A stretch of 64,000 nt of DNA from Aphrocallistes beatrix (Eukaryota; Porifera; Hexactinellida; Sceptrulophora; Aphrocallistidae). Both the position numbers and the translations under genes were made by a program. The notes beneath the pieces are model-generated. The model was given only the letters and a program-made list of their open reading frames with translations. It had not been told where the DNA came from and did no database searches. Numbering within the stretch: position 1 is the stretch's first letter; each line of letters begins with the position of its first letter. Location: the NCBI GenBank assembly GCA_963281255.1, contig OY725503.1, positions 3,100,001 through 3,164,000 of the forward strand, in the 5' to 3' direction. This document shows, one piece after another, positions 32,900 through 43,827 of this stretch.

Positions 32900-34165
32900 T
32901 TAGAACATCTTTAACGAATGTTCTTGTTTCTCATCAGCTACAACAATCCTGTCCATAGAGTCTAACACAATGCCTTGAGGATGAAGTAAAGCACTAGACT
33001 CTTTACCGATCTGGTGAATCATGTATCCCCTATGTGTAAATATGCTAATTAGATTTCTTTTCGAGTCAGATATTATAATGTTCTCTTCATGGTCTAGTGT
33101 GAAGAACCATCCCGAGTCAATTGCTTTATCTGTACCCCTGCTTACGATACTGTGAGAATAGCTGAGATCTCTATTGAAAATATGAATGCAGGGATCTCCC
33201 TCGTCTAAAACAAAAATTTTGTCAAGGATTATTTGGATATCTCTTGGACTGTGTAGATGATCTTTTCCAAAACTAGTTTTATATTGAAGCTTTTCAGAAT
33301 AAATTATGATAACATTCTTATTCCAATCACAAACATAGATATCTCCATTGCTCTGGGATACAACTAGTCCATAACCACTTGAGATCTGTTCAGATTCAGA
33401 TCCTTTCTTTCCAAACTCTCTGAGAAAATCACCATTCAAGTCATAGGAATATACATTTGGTCCTGATTGGCTTACATACACCTTATCGTTTCCGATCGCT
33501 ATGCCATACGGATAGTTCAGTCTGCCAGCTCCTTTATCACTAAACTTGTACAAGTACTGGCCTTGATGATCATAAACTTGAATTCTGCGATTGTTATTGT
33601 CAGCTATGAATATATTCGAAGATTTTGGATCAATCGCTATTCCGCGAGGATACCTCATCTCACCATTTGCACTCCCTCTACCACTAGCAGTGATAATCGG
33701 ATCAATCTTATCCAGGTAGCGAATTTTGGTTCTCATTTCAATTCTTCCTAGATCTCTAACAGAGCTGAGTATATCTTCATTCCATGTTAACGTCACATAT
33801 GATTTGAAAGAATTGAACTGGATCTCGTTTATTTTCAATTCAATGTCAGTAATATGTTGATGCTTTAATGATTTGAATAATTCGCTCTCTCCAAGATCAC
33901 TCTCTGTAATATCACGGAATTGCATTAGGGATTTGATAGCTTCATCTCTCTGGTCTTGTTCGCTCTGAAAATTAGCTTCAAATTCTTCTAATTTAGTTAG
34001 TAACTCACTTTCTTTCTCTCGTAACTGCTGTACTAAAATCTGAAATTTATTAGTTATTTTAGATCTTATTGAGTTGATATTTTCAATGACATCGTTACGT
34101 TCTCTTTCGTCACAAAAAACAAATGAACGCGTCTTCAAAACCCTATTTAAATAAATAGTACTTGA
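32900..34165 (-). CDS. Coiled-coil/NHL-repeat protein (TRIM-NHL-like), 5' incomplete
   Basis: The open frame runs from a stop near 34166 to TAA at 32900. The first 110 or so residues are heptad-like and charged (QQLREKESELLTKLEEFE), a probable coiled coil. From about residue 160 there are six NHL-type beta-propeller blades; the first is YPRGIAIDPKSSNIFIADN with NRRIQVYD. This matches the C-terminal half of TRIM2/3/71-type proteins, which use the propeller to bind RNA or protein. No RING or B-box is present, so it is either a RING-less paralogue or lacks upstream exons. No ATG exists before the Met at about 33925, inside the coiled coil. I infer an upstream exon, or loss of the start. The 34205-34451 element lies immediately upstream. 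Confidence 0.75.
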   Translation of the reverse strand, partial: SSTIYLNRVLKTRSFVFCDERERNDVIENINSIRSKITNKFQILVQQLREKESELLTKLEEFEANFQSEQDQRDEAIKSLMQFRDITESDLGESELFKSLKHQHITDIELKINEIQFNSFKSYVTLTWNEDILSSVRDLGRIEMRTKIRYLDKIDPIITASGRGSANGEMRYPRGIAIDPKSSNIFIADNNNRRIQVYDHQGQYLYKFSDKGAGRLNYPYGIAIGNDKVYVSQSGPNVYSYDLNGDFLREFGKKGSESEQISSGYGLVVSQSNGDIYVCDWNKNVIIIYSEKLQYKTSFGKDHLHSPRDIQIILDKIFVLDEGDPCIHIFNRDLSYSHSIVSRGTDKAIDSGWFFTLDHEENIIISDSKRNLISIFTHRGYMIHQIGKESSALLHPQGIVLDSMDRIVVADEKQEHSLKMF

Positions 34166-34204
34166 TTAGTTGAATTAATCACAATATATAGTGATTATTT
34201 TCTA

Positions 34205-34451
34205 CGAAGTGGCTATTGACCTACTGGTCGGTGTCAATAGACCACATATTGCTTATTGACCAAACGGTCATGTACCAAAAAGTAGGCAATATCTGAGTGG
34301 CAATTACCAAAAGGTTTCAAAAAGTGGAAATGTCCCACTTTTTAGTGTGTAGAACTAATACTATGTCCCGCTTTTTTGCTTGCAGAGGTTGGCATGTATG
34401 GGATATATATTACTTTTTGGTACAAGACCGGTTGGTCTGTCAATAGCTTCA
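34205..34451. mobile_element. Short foldback element upstream of the NHL gene
   Basis: GAAGTGGCTATTGACC...TGTACCAAAAAGTA pairs with TACTTTTTGGTACA...GTCAATAGCTTCAC. A terminus-like GAGGTTGGCATGTATGG near 34386 resembles the ends at 53545-53730, so a second fragment may be nested. Non-coding. Confidence 0.6.
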
Positions 34452-34746
34452 CTCTATTTGCGTACTAAAGTTCTTGTATGCGCAGGAAATTAAAATATTC
34501 GTAGTCAGGGTTGCTTATTATGAACCCGCTTAATTAAGGTGACAGGCCCTCAAATTTTGAAAAAAATTGCCAGATCCAAATATATTGTAATTTAGTTTTT
34601 ATTTCATTCTAAGATGTCTAAATAATCCGATAATGAGATATTTTGTCAATCCAATGATTATTTATGTACTTATAGCCGGTCAAATCTAGTCTTTTTCATT
34701 AATAATCTATTAATTTAAATTTTTAAAATTATCAATTGGCGCACAT

Positions 34747-35256
34747 CAGGGTTGCCGTGGGAATGGGAATCTGTGGGTTTTCCCATATGGGATGGGAATG
34801 GGAATGACTTTAAGCCTATGGGTATCCCCACATGTGGGTTCTGAGGGTTTTTGTGGGTTTTCTGTGGGTTTTCTTGGGGCATGCCTAATTTCCGGGACGG
34901 GACGGAACCATCAGGTACCTAATTTCCGGGACGGGACGAGTCAAAATGCCTAATCTCCGGGACGGGACAGAAAAGGTACCTAATTTCCGGGACGGGACGG
35001 GTTAAGATGCCTAATTTCCGGGACGGGACGGGTTAAGATGCCTAATTTCCAGGACGGGACGGGTGAAGATACCTAATTCCCGGGACGGGATGCCGTCCCG
35101 TCCCGGAAATTGGGCAATCCCGTTTTCTTGTGGGTTTCTGTGGGTTTTTTGTGAGGTTTCTTGTGGGTTCTGTGGGTTTTTGTGGGTATTCCCATAGAAA
35201 TCCTGTGGGAATGGGATGGGGATGGGTATTGAAATTCCATTCCCACGGCAACCCTG
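34747..35256. mobile_element. hAT-type MITE with 8-bp TSD and internal minisatellite
   Basis: Its ends are CAGGGTTGCCGTGGGAATGG and CCATTCCCACGGCAACCCTG. GCGCACAT is duplicated at 34739-34746 and 35257-35264. The middle holds six or more units of CCTAATTTCCGGGACGGGAC separated by TCAAAATG/GTTAAGATG spacers, and both flanks of the minisatellite have TTTTGTGGGTTTT phrases. Non-coding. Confidence 0.9.
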
Positions 35257-35308
35257 GCGCACATCCGTACGATCACCCTAACTCAAAAAATATTCACATT
35301 TTAATCAA

Positions 35309-37104
35309 TTAAGGTTGGCCTTTCCTATAATAGCTAACTTTTGACTTTTTCAACCGATTCATTTAATTTTTTCAGTGCAGATTTGAATCGCAGAGTTATC
35401 TGCAAAACTGCAATAATAATTGAAATTATTGCAATAGATAAAAAATTTTCTTAAAAAATTTGGTTATTTTACAAGGAAGAAATCGGACACAATATGCTTA
35501 CAATCCTTTTGAAACTTTTCAAATTCATTCATAAATCGATGGTCTAACTAATGGAACAGACAGATTTTTGAAAATTTGAAAATTGTTAAAAATTCCTTAT
35601 AATAAAAAGTCGAGAGAGCATGCTCGTTAAGTCGAGAGAGCATGCTCGTTAGGTCGAGAGAGCATGCTCTTTAGGTCGAGAGAGCATGCTCGTTATATAC
35701 TCCATTGGGGTAAGCAGAACTTTCGTCCCTGGAATTTTTGTCTCTTAGAGACCAAAATAAACGGGCACTAATATGTAAGGAACGGAAATTGAGGCTTTTG
35801 GAGTAGAGTATGTTTGAAAAAAAGGGTGAAAATGAGGCATTTTGATTGAGAAATCATTAGGTGCGAAAAGGGAATTTCAGGGGACGAAAGTTCCGCCATT
35901 CCTCCATTGGTTACCAGCATCATACCTACTTATAATAGTAGGAAGTTATTACATAATATATGAAACTTCTCGAACTAATTTAAACCAATTTTACATCAGG
36001 ATTTTTATAGGTGATACTCCGTACGGGAAGTACAGTATCTAGGGCGCATGTAGTATATTCAAATCAGTAAATACTTGTACCTTTTTTGAACATAAAGAAG
36101 GTATAAATGTAAGGAGCATGCTCTCTCGACCTAATGAGCATGCTCTCTGGACTTAACGAGCATGCTCTCTCGACTTTTCAATACCTCAAAAATTCACACC
36201 AAAACAGCCGAGGAAATTTATTTTTAGTAATTTTGACACTATTTTTTTCATAATTCTCTTTTTATTCCAAATATCAAAAATCTCTGTTCATTATGTCCTA
36301 CTCTTCGAGATCTATCAAAAACCGTTGAGTTTTCGCCCCTATGTTGAATTTACAAAAAGTTATCACCTTTATAATTGCTGAAAAAAGTCTCAGAAAATAG
36401 GATTTAAAAAATATTTATATAAGTCCCTCAATTTCCATTAGTTTTAACTGCTTTGGAATAATAAATAACATGCAAATATCCTTATTCGACAACTTATAAC
36501 AGTACTTAACTTCAAAATATGGTATATCAAATTTTTCACAATCAAAATTGTGAAAAACTGGTCATTGATGACTGGTCACCCAAAAATAACCACATTCGAT
36601 AGTATCCGCAGGAATTCCAGATCAATAACTTCTTTGAACAATGTCTGATCATCATTTTAAGCTCAGCACTAAATTTCCAGCAATTTGATATATATATTGA
36701 CCATATTTGGAGATTTTTTTGGATGTCTGTGCACAGCAACGGCCAGGAATTTTTTCACATTCCTGGCCGTTGCTAGGAACCTGCAGCCAAAGAATTTCTC
36801 CAAATGTGTCCAATATATATATCAAATTACTGGAAATCTAGTGCTGAGGACGAATTTAGCATTAAAATGATGATCTGACATGGTTCAAAGAAGTTATGGA
36901 TATGAGACATTTCGGTTGAAAAATGTGTCCTTTTTTGGGCGACACCAGGTGGTACAAGTGGCTCAAGTTGCGAAATATTAGCATTGAAATTCTAAAAATC
37001 GAAATTAATGTTTAGAACCCCTTTAGGGATCTAGAAATGATTAAAAAGGCCTTTGGCAAATTTTTGATAAAAAACAAAATGCCCGTAGGAAAGGCCAACC
37101 TTGA
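35309..37104. mobile_element. S-family foldback with nested element
   Basis: Its ends are TTAAGGTTGGCCTTTCC and GGAAAGGCCAACCTTGA. The central hairpin near 36750 (AGCAACGGCCAGGAATT pairs with ATTCCTGGCCGTTGCT) is shared with 21954-23178. A block at 35609-36174 with tandem repeats at both sides is inserted in the left arm. Non-coding. Confidence 0.75.
35609..36174. mobile_element. Element with inverted 22-bp tandem arrays at its ends
   Basis: The left end has four tandem units GTCGAGAGAGCATGCTCGTTA (35609-35696). The right end has three inverted units (36114-36174). Each unit contains the 10-bp palindrome GAGCATGCTC. The interior shares a 130-bp segment with 32452-32590. There is no ORF. Tandem arrays at inverted ends are a hallmark of FB-type foldback elements. 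Confidence 0.7.
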
Positions 37105-37560
37105 GCACAAACATATTGTAAAAAACACGCAAAATACTCTGATTAAGATTTTCAAATAAAAGGAAAGTTTTAAAACTGAATATTATTTTGCCTCCAAAAT
37201 TCCTGATTAAATGGCTTGACAAAATATTTTTCAACATAAGTTTATTATGAACTAACTTCCTGGTCCCAATTTCTTTTTTAGATAGGATTTCTATTGAACT
37301 AAGTTCGCTTAATATGAAGTATCTCTATTATGAACAGATTTTTAGTCTCTTGGTGGTTCACAATAAGCGACCCAGACTGTATAATGCGTCTGAACGATTT
37401 CACCTTTTTTGGTCTTATTGCATTGATTGGCATTTAAATGTGATTGCTATCCAAGTAGAGAATGGTTTATGATGTCTACTATTGAGATGAGTGCTGGTGA
37501 TCTAGCAGTCCGTGTTTTTCTCATTTAATAAAATGCGATCATCTAATTTATGCGTCTAAA
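37105..37560. other. No gene recognised
   Basis: AT-rich sequence with no supported features. Confidence 0.45.
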
Positions 37561-38255
37561 TTCAAATATTTACGTGTTGGATAATTTGGTATATTAGTCA
37601 CATTTGGTAATTTGCTCAATAACTCGTAAACCATTGAATTTAGACATAGAAATTATATGATCGCTTAATAGGAAGTAGTCTATTGGCTACTATCAAATAA
37701 CAAAATTTGAATGTCCAGTTATTGAGGTTCTCAAGATAAGATCCCAAAAGATCAAAATGCGTTCCCATAGCAACGCTGAATGTTAGTGGCAACATTAGAT
37801 TTAAAAATTCCAAAATTTTCACATCTATGAGAAAAACTTTATATTAAAAGCACTTAGAAGTGTGCATAAACCTGGTCTGGAAATCATTAAATTCGTCATA
37901 ATTTTAACCAATTGCGAACAAGTCTAAATGGAATGGCGGAAAATTCTAGCATAACTTACATACATATATACTTAGGATTCAAATGTTCATGCTAGAAAAG
38001 GCCTATTTCACTTTCAATTTCAAACTATTTCAAACCAAATGCTCACTTCAACGGGGCATTAGTGCGAATTTAGAAAGTTGGCATTAGTTCTACTGAAAAT
38101 TTGGAGAGTTGGCATTAGTTCTACTCGCGTTTTGGAGGGTTAGCAATAGTTTCCCCCTCGATTTTATGAGAGTAGACATTCGTAAACGGAAAGATGGTTT
38201 CGGGGAAAAATAATCGCGGAAAGTGAAAGTAGGCATTTTCAGTTGAAGTAGTGTG
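37561..38255. repeat. F1 right-arm fragment and GCATTAGTTCTAC units
   Basis: 37580-37930 matches part of an F1 arm, without the terminus. 38040-38160 carries degenerate units GTTGGCATTAGTTCTACT, also found around 10140-10340 and 10650-10800. Confidence 0.6.
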
Positions 38256-38606
38256 ATTTCCTTACTATTAAAACTCGAATAATGTGTATATATCTAAGTT
38301 GGCTAATTCATCAAAAAATGGCAAGGAATTGTAAATTATTCGAATAATTCATAATTCAAGGATGAATTAGTCAATCACAAGCTAGGTTGACTAAATCATG
38401 TATTAATGAACAATTCGAATAATTCATAATTCCTGAAATATGAATTATTCGAATAATTCATAATTCAGGAATTATGAATTATTCGAATAATTCAGAATCC
38501 TGAATTATGAAATATTCGAAAAAGGCATTCATATAATTTATGATTTTGAATGATTATTCTCAGGTTTGATTCATTATAAATTAGTCAATTTAATGTTAGT
38601 ATACTT
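38256..38606. repeat. Leader and AATTATGAATTATTCG palindromic array
   Basis: A leader at 38260 (TCCTTACTATTAAAACTCG) with no core after it. From about 38330 to 38530 overlapping palindromes of the form GAATTATTCGAATAATTC follow. Simple foldback sequence, non-coding. Confidence 0.65.
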
Positions 38607-39221
38607 ACCGGTATGCTCTAATTGGGATTCTCTAATTTTCCAGTTCGGACCCCATTACCCACTGGTGGACAATTGGAGAGGACCTATTGTATATGCAACG
38701 AATTGTTTGAAGAAACTGCCAGGCACAGAAAGCTGATTTTTGGCATGTGAGGTGTTTTGGCTATGGCTCCACTAAGTTCTAACCTCAGACGAAAATGTCG
38801 GCTCATCATGGAATTATCCGTCATTGTCAGCTTTTAATAATTAGAAATTTCAGTTTTTTTACTATAACTCAGCCATTTCAAGTGATAGAAGGCTGAAACT
38901 TTAATAGAATGTGTATATTAATTAATATATCACAAATATGACACAACTATCATAAAAAATGATGACCCATCACTATGTTATGACGTAACCATTACGCATC
39001 AAAAATTGAAAATTTACTTATTTTGCACAAGTTACTGCACAGGTGAACAGGTTTCGTCCTCTTTCATTCCAAATATATCATCATAGGACACTAATTAAAC
39101 TAAGGGAAAGTGAATTCTATTTTTGAGCTAATTAAATCATTCCCAATTTTTATCCCAAAGAATGGGGTCATATTCAAAATTCTGAGGACCCGACTGCCCC
39201 GATTAGAGAGGTTCCACTGTA
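38607..39221. mobile_element. pogo-like MITE remnant split by a core repeat
   Basis: The right end reads ATTAGAGAGGTTCCACTG (complement CAGTGGAACCTCTCTAAT), a typical Tigger/pogo terminus. The left part (CTCTAATTGGGATTCTCTAA) is decayed. A core copy lies between about 38694 and 39025 on the plus strand. It has lost its hairpin end and has a mutated first TGACGTCA. Confidence 0.55.
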
Positions 39222-39503
39222 TGTAACAACCTAGGGCTCATTCTCAGCCATAAGTGAGGTGAACCATATCTCTCCAAGGCATGGACGTCGATCCTGGGGG
39301 AGGGCAAGGGGGCCAATCCTTTTGCCAGGTATAAATTGAGACATCCAAGTGCATAAAGTTAAAATGATTATCGTCATTCGCGAAAAGCTCAGGTCAGTTA
39401 ATGCAAAAGTATCAACGATCATAGAATCAATATATAGAGTAAATTTACTTGCGTAATACCTTGGCAATTAATCTCTTCCATTGCCCTTGTATCTTTACTA
39501 AGT
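39222..39503. other. No gene; isolated hAT-like end
   Basis: The phrase CGATCCTGGGGGAGGGC near 39290 recalls hAT GC-rich ends but has no partner. A short leader-like TCTTTACTAAG lies just before the next core at 39492. Confidence 0.4.
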
Positions 39504-39960
39504 ACAAGCGCGCTTCGCTTGCTTGCGCTGCGCGGCTGGCGGACACTTTGTGTCCGCCGGAGGCTCCCTTTGGTCGCCTGGGTTCAAATTGGGTAATTAT
39601 AAGGGAGATAACATCTCTCAATACATCTCTCCTACTGTTAAAATTTATATCGCACGAAAAATCACCAAATTTATCAATTTTTAAAATTTTGATGAGTAAT
39701 AATGACGTCATAACAAAGTGATGAGTCATCATTTTTTATGATAGTTGTGAGGCATGTCAGTATACATATTCTATTAAAATTTCAGCCTTCTATCTCCTAT
39801 AATGGTTGAGTTATGCTCGAATAACTGTATTGCTTAACTTTAAAAAATGTGAAAATGAAGTCATAATTCCATGATGAGTCGACATTTTACAGCCAAAAGA
39901 CTCACACATGCCAAAAATCAGCTTTCTGCGCCCGGCAGTTTCTTCAATCAATTCGTTACA
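39504..39960 (-). mobile_element. Inverted core repeat
   Basis: It starts at the hairpin end (ACAAGCGCGCTTCGC) and finishes at the complement of TGTAACGAATTG (39960). The TGACGTCA near 39708 is intact; the second site, near 39853, is mutated. Two leaders (39971 and 40005) follow in tandem. Confidence 0.8.
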
Positions 39961-39970
39961 GATATATATA

Positions 39971-40521
39971 TCCTTACTATTAAAACTCGATTAATATTTA
40001 TTTATCCTTACTATTAAAACTCGATTATTGTATATTTATATATATACAAGCGTGCTTCGCTTGCATGCGCTGCGCGGCTTGCGGACACTTTCTCTTCGGT
40101 CGCCTGAGGTCACATTGGTTAATTATAAGGGAGATAGCATCTCTAAATATCTGTCCTACTGTGCTAATCGACATCACTCGAAAAATCACCAAATTAGTCA
40201 ATTTTAAAATTTTTGATGTGTAATGATGACGTCATAACAAAGTGATGAGTCATCATTTTTTGATGAAAGTCGCATCATATGTGAGGTATGTTAGTATACA
40301 TATTCCATTAAAATTTCAGCCTTCTATCTCCTATAATAGCTGAGTTATGCCCGAATAACTGTGTTGCTTAACTTTTAAAAATGTGACAATGACGTCATAA
40401 TTCCATGATGTGTCAACATTTTGGTCTGAGCTCAGAACTTACTGGAGCCATAGCCGAAAGACTCCCACATGCCAAAAATTAGCTTTCTGGGCAAACCAGT
40501 TTCTTCAATCAATTCGTTACA
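39971..40521 (-). mobile_element. Two leaders (+) and an inverted core repeat
   Basis: Leaders at 39971 and 40005 on the plus strand precede an inverted core at 40046-40521. The core keeps both TGACGTCA sites (near 40228 and 40391). The hairpin end is shortened (GCGGACACTTTCTCTTCGG). Confidence 0.8.
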
Positions 40522-40543
40522 GATATATATATATATAAATAAA

Positions 40544-41013
40544 TCCTTACTATTAAAACTCGATTATTGTTTATATATATACAATGGCGTTTCGCTTGCT
40601 TGCGCTGCGCGGCTGGCGAACACTTCGTGTCCACCGGAGGTTCCCTTCGGTCGCCTGGAGGTGACATTGGTTAATTATAAGAGAGATATAATCTCTAAAT
40701 AGGTCTGTCTTAGTTTTAAAATCGATATCACTCGAAAAATCACCAAATTTGTCAATTTTAAAAATTTTGATGAGTAATGATGACGTCATAACAAAGTCGT
40801 GAGTCATCATTTTTTGATGATATTTGCATCATATGTGAGGTATGTTAGTATACAGATTCTATTAAAATTTCAGCCTTCTATCTCCTATAATGGCTGAGTT
40901 ATGCTCGAATAACTGTGTTGCTTAACTTTTAAAAATGTAACAATGACGTCATAATTCCGGCGGACACAAAGTGTCCGCCAGCCGCGCAGCGCAAGCAAGC
41001 GAAGCGTGCTTGT
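40544..41013. mobile_element. Leader plus chimeric core repeat
   Basis: A leader at 40544 is followed by an inverted core from 40581, which switches abruptly near 40958 into the hairpin end of a plus-strand core (40958-41013, GGCGGACACAAAGTGTCC to CTTGT). Both ends are therefore hairpin ends. This looks like a template switch or recombination between two copies. Confidence 0.7.
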
Positions 41014-41034
41014 ATATATATATATATATATATA

Positions 41035-41222
41035 CAGTCGACTCCGCTTAATAGGGCCACTGTTTAATCGGGTCAGCCGCTTAATCGGGCCACTTTTGGC
41101 AGGACCGGAATAGCTCTGACACATAGAAGCTAATACAAAATATTTTCGGTTAATAGGGTCCTCCGCTTAATCGGGGCAAAATGTCCTCTGACCGATGTGG
41201 TCCTATTAAGCGGAGTCGACTG
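41035..41222. mobile_element. pogo-A MITE
   Basis: A complete inverted pair CAGTCGACTCCG / CGGAGTCGACTG inside a (TA)n tract between two core copies. 188 bp. Confidence 0.85.
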
Positions 41223-41229
41223 TATATAT

Positions 41230-41721
41230 GTAACGAATTGATTGAAGAAACTGCCGGTCATAGAAAGCTAATTTTTTGCATGTGGGAGTCTTTTGGCTAT
41301 GGCTCCAGTAAGTTCTGAGCCTAGGGCAAAATGTCGACTCATCATGGAATTATGACGCCATTGTCACATTTTTAAAAGTTAAGCAATACAGTTATTCGAG
41401 CATAACCCAACCATTATAGGAGATAGAAGGCTGAATTTTTAATAGAATGTGTATACTAACATGCCTCACATATGATGCAAATATCATCAAAAAATGATAC
41501 TCATCACTGTGTTATGACGTCATCATTATGCATCAAAAATTTTAAAATTGACAAATTTGGTGATTTTTCGAGTGAAATCGATTTTAACATTAAGATGGAT
41601 TTATTTAGAGATGATATCTCCTTTATAATTAACCAATGTGACCCCAGGCGACCGAATGGAGCCTCAGGCGGACACAAAGTGTCCGCCAGCCGCGCTGCGC
41701 AAGCAAGCGAAGCGCGCTTGT
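41230..41721 (+). mobile_element. Core repeat, near full length
   Basis: From GTAACGAATTGATTG (41230) to GCGCTTGT (41721). The 3' hairpin GGCGGACACAAAGTGTCCGCC region is perfect. The second TGACGTCA (41517) is intact; the first is TGACGCCA. A mariner element sits in the following (TA)n tract. Confidence 0.8.
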
Positions 41722-41723
41722 AC

Positions 41724-41755
<32 letters not shown>

Positions 41756-42739
41756 CAGGGTGGTCAAAAAAAAAGTGTACCCGTACATATTTTGGACCAC
41801 CCACACTGCAACTTTTGTCTCAACTTTAATACCGTTTTACCATTTTAAGTACTACTAGCTATGTCCAAGAAAAACTCTCTGTGGACTGTCGAAATGAGAG
41901 CATTCGCAGTTGAGAATTACTTGGAGACGTAAAGCTTCGATGCAGCGATACGTGATTTTGTTACCAAGTTCAACCCCCCTAAACCACCATACAAATCTCT
42001 CATTGTCAAGTGGGTAGCCAAGTTTAGGACAAGGGACAGTCAGGAACCTTAACTCGATAGCCCCTGGTCGAAAAAGTCACTCAGGACGGAAGAGAAAGCG
42101 GAATGAGGAGTTTATTGAGCGCCTGCGAGAATCCGTCCTAGAGTCACCTCATAAATCGACGAGGAGGAGGTGTCAGGAGCTGGCCTCCTCACGCTCTACG
42201 ATGTTGAGAGCTATCAAAGAAGACCTAAACTTGTTTCCCTATCGTATTAGCATTCATCAGAAGCTCACAGAAACGGACAAGAAGAACAGGCTGGTCATGG
42301 CAAAGGCTCTGTCTGTTGTCCAGGATCATCAGTCGCAAGTGTGAGATCCAGTGGCCCCCTTATTCTCCCGACCTGAGCCCTCCAGATTTTTTCTTATGGG
42401 GCTATATCAAAGACAGGATATACCATAACAACCCCAAGACACTGGAGGAGCTAAAAACTAACATCAGAACCGTTATCAGAGGGATTAAACAACCGATTTT
42501 GAAGTCTGTCATGTAGAACTTTACTATGCGCATAAGAAAAGTAATAAATCTGAAAGGAGGACATCTGGAACATCTGCTCTGAACGACCATACCAAAACAG
42601 CTATAATGATTTCGAATTGTTTTCTCAATTCCAATTTGTCTATATTTATAAAAAAATTGTTCAATTGCTTCAAAACCTAAAATAAATGGCAAAAATTGGA
42701 AAAAATATGTAGGGTACACTTTTTTTTTGACCACCCGGT
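41756..42739 (+). mobile_element. Mariner transposon with decayed transposase
   Basis: Its ends are CAGGGTGGTCAAAAAAAAAG and CTTTTTTTTTGACCACCCGG in TA context. The transposase frame starts at ATG 41861 (MSKKNSLWTVEMRAFAVENY) and ends near 42516. An early stop and several frame changes and deletions are visible. The C-terminal part WPPYSPDLSPPDFFLWGYIKD with the PDLSPPD segment of the catalytic triad is readable at 42349-42414. It is inactive as it stands. Confidence 0.85.
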
Positions 42740-42759
42740 ATATATATATATCTGTAACC

Positions 42760-43827
42760 ATAGCCTACTATATATAAGGCCTAAGAGTAACTTAACCAGG
42801 GATGCGGTAGAAGATGGATGAAGAAATACATGAGCTGCATTAAATCATTAACAAAGCACAATAGAGCTTAGGAATGTATTACCAGCATATATAAATATGG
42901 TGTCAAAGCACCCATATCCGTTGTTAAAATTTAGATTAGTCATCAAATGATTGCGCAACAGGTTATATTTGGGTCAAATTTAGTGATTCTCAGAGGCCGT
43001 TTAAGGGCACTTCTAAATGTTTCTATTTAAGGTCTTTCGCATAGAACTGAGAAGTGAATGTGTTAATACGAAAAATTTGGAATTTTTTCATGGAATGTTC
43101 TTACATTCCAGTGTTGCTATGGAAACGTGTTTTGGTCAGTTGGAGCTATATCTTGAAAATAGCGATAGCTAGACATTCAAATATAATCCCATTTCATAGC
43201 AAATAGGCTACTTCCTATTTAGCTATAATACAATTTCTGTGTCTAAATTCAATGGTTTACGAGATATTCGACAAATTACCAAATGTGACCAATATGATAA
43301 ATTGTCTAATAACTCGCAAATTATTGAATTAAGACATAGAAATTGTATTATAGCTTAATAGGAAGTAGCCTATTTGCTATCAAATGGGAATAAATTTGAA
43401 TGTCTAGCTATCGCTGTTTTCAAGATATAGCCCCAACTGACCAAAACACGTTTCCATAGCAACACTGGAATGTAAGAACATTCCATGAAAAAATTCTAAA
43501 TTTTTCGTATTAACACATTCACTTCTCAGTTCTATGCGAAAAACTTTATAATAAAAACACTTAGAAGTGCCCTTAAACGACCTCTGAAAATCACTAAATT
43601 TGACCCAAATATAGCGTGTTGCGCAATCATTTGATGACTAATCTAAATTTTAACAACGGATATGGGTGCTTTGACACCATATTTATATATGCTGGTAATA
43701 CATTCCTAAGCTCTATTGTGCTTTGTTAATGATTTAATGCAGCTCATGTATTTCTTCAACCATCTTCTACTGCATCCCTAGTGCCAAATTCGCAAGTTAC
43801 TCTGAGGCCTTATTATAGTAGGCTATG
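42760..43827. mobile_element. F1 foldback, complete copy
   Basis: A 1,068-bp palindrome centred near 43293, beginning CATAGCCTACT and ending AGTAGGCTATG. CTGTAAC is duplicated at 42753-42759 and 43828-43834 and lies in the conserved start of a core repeat, so the F1 element inserted into that core. Best reference copy of the family. No ORF. Confidence 0.9.

Noticed and set aside
34910-35260. Overlapping frames across the GGGACGGGAC minisatellite
   Set aside because: Repeat-driven; they lie wholly inside a hAT MITE with an exact target duplication.
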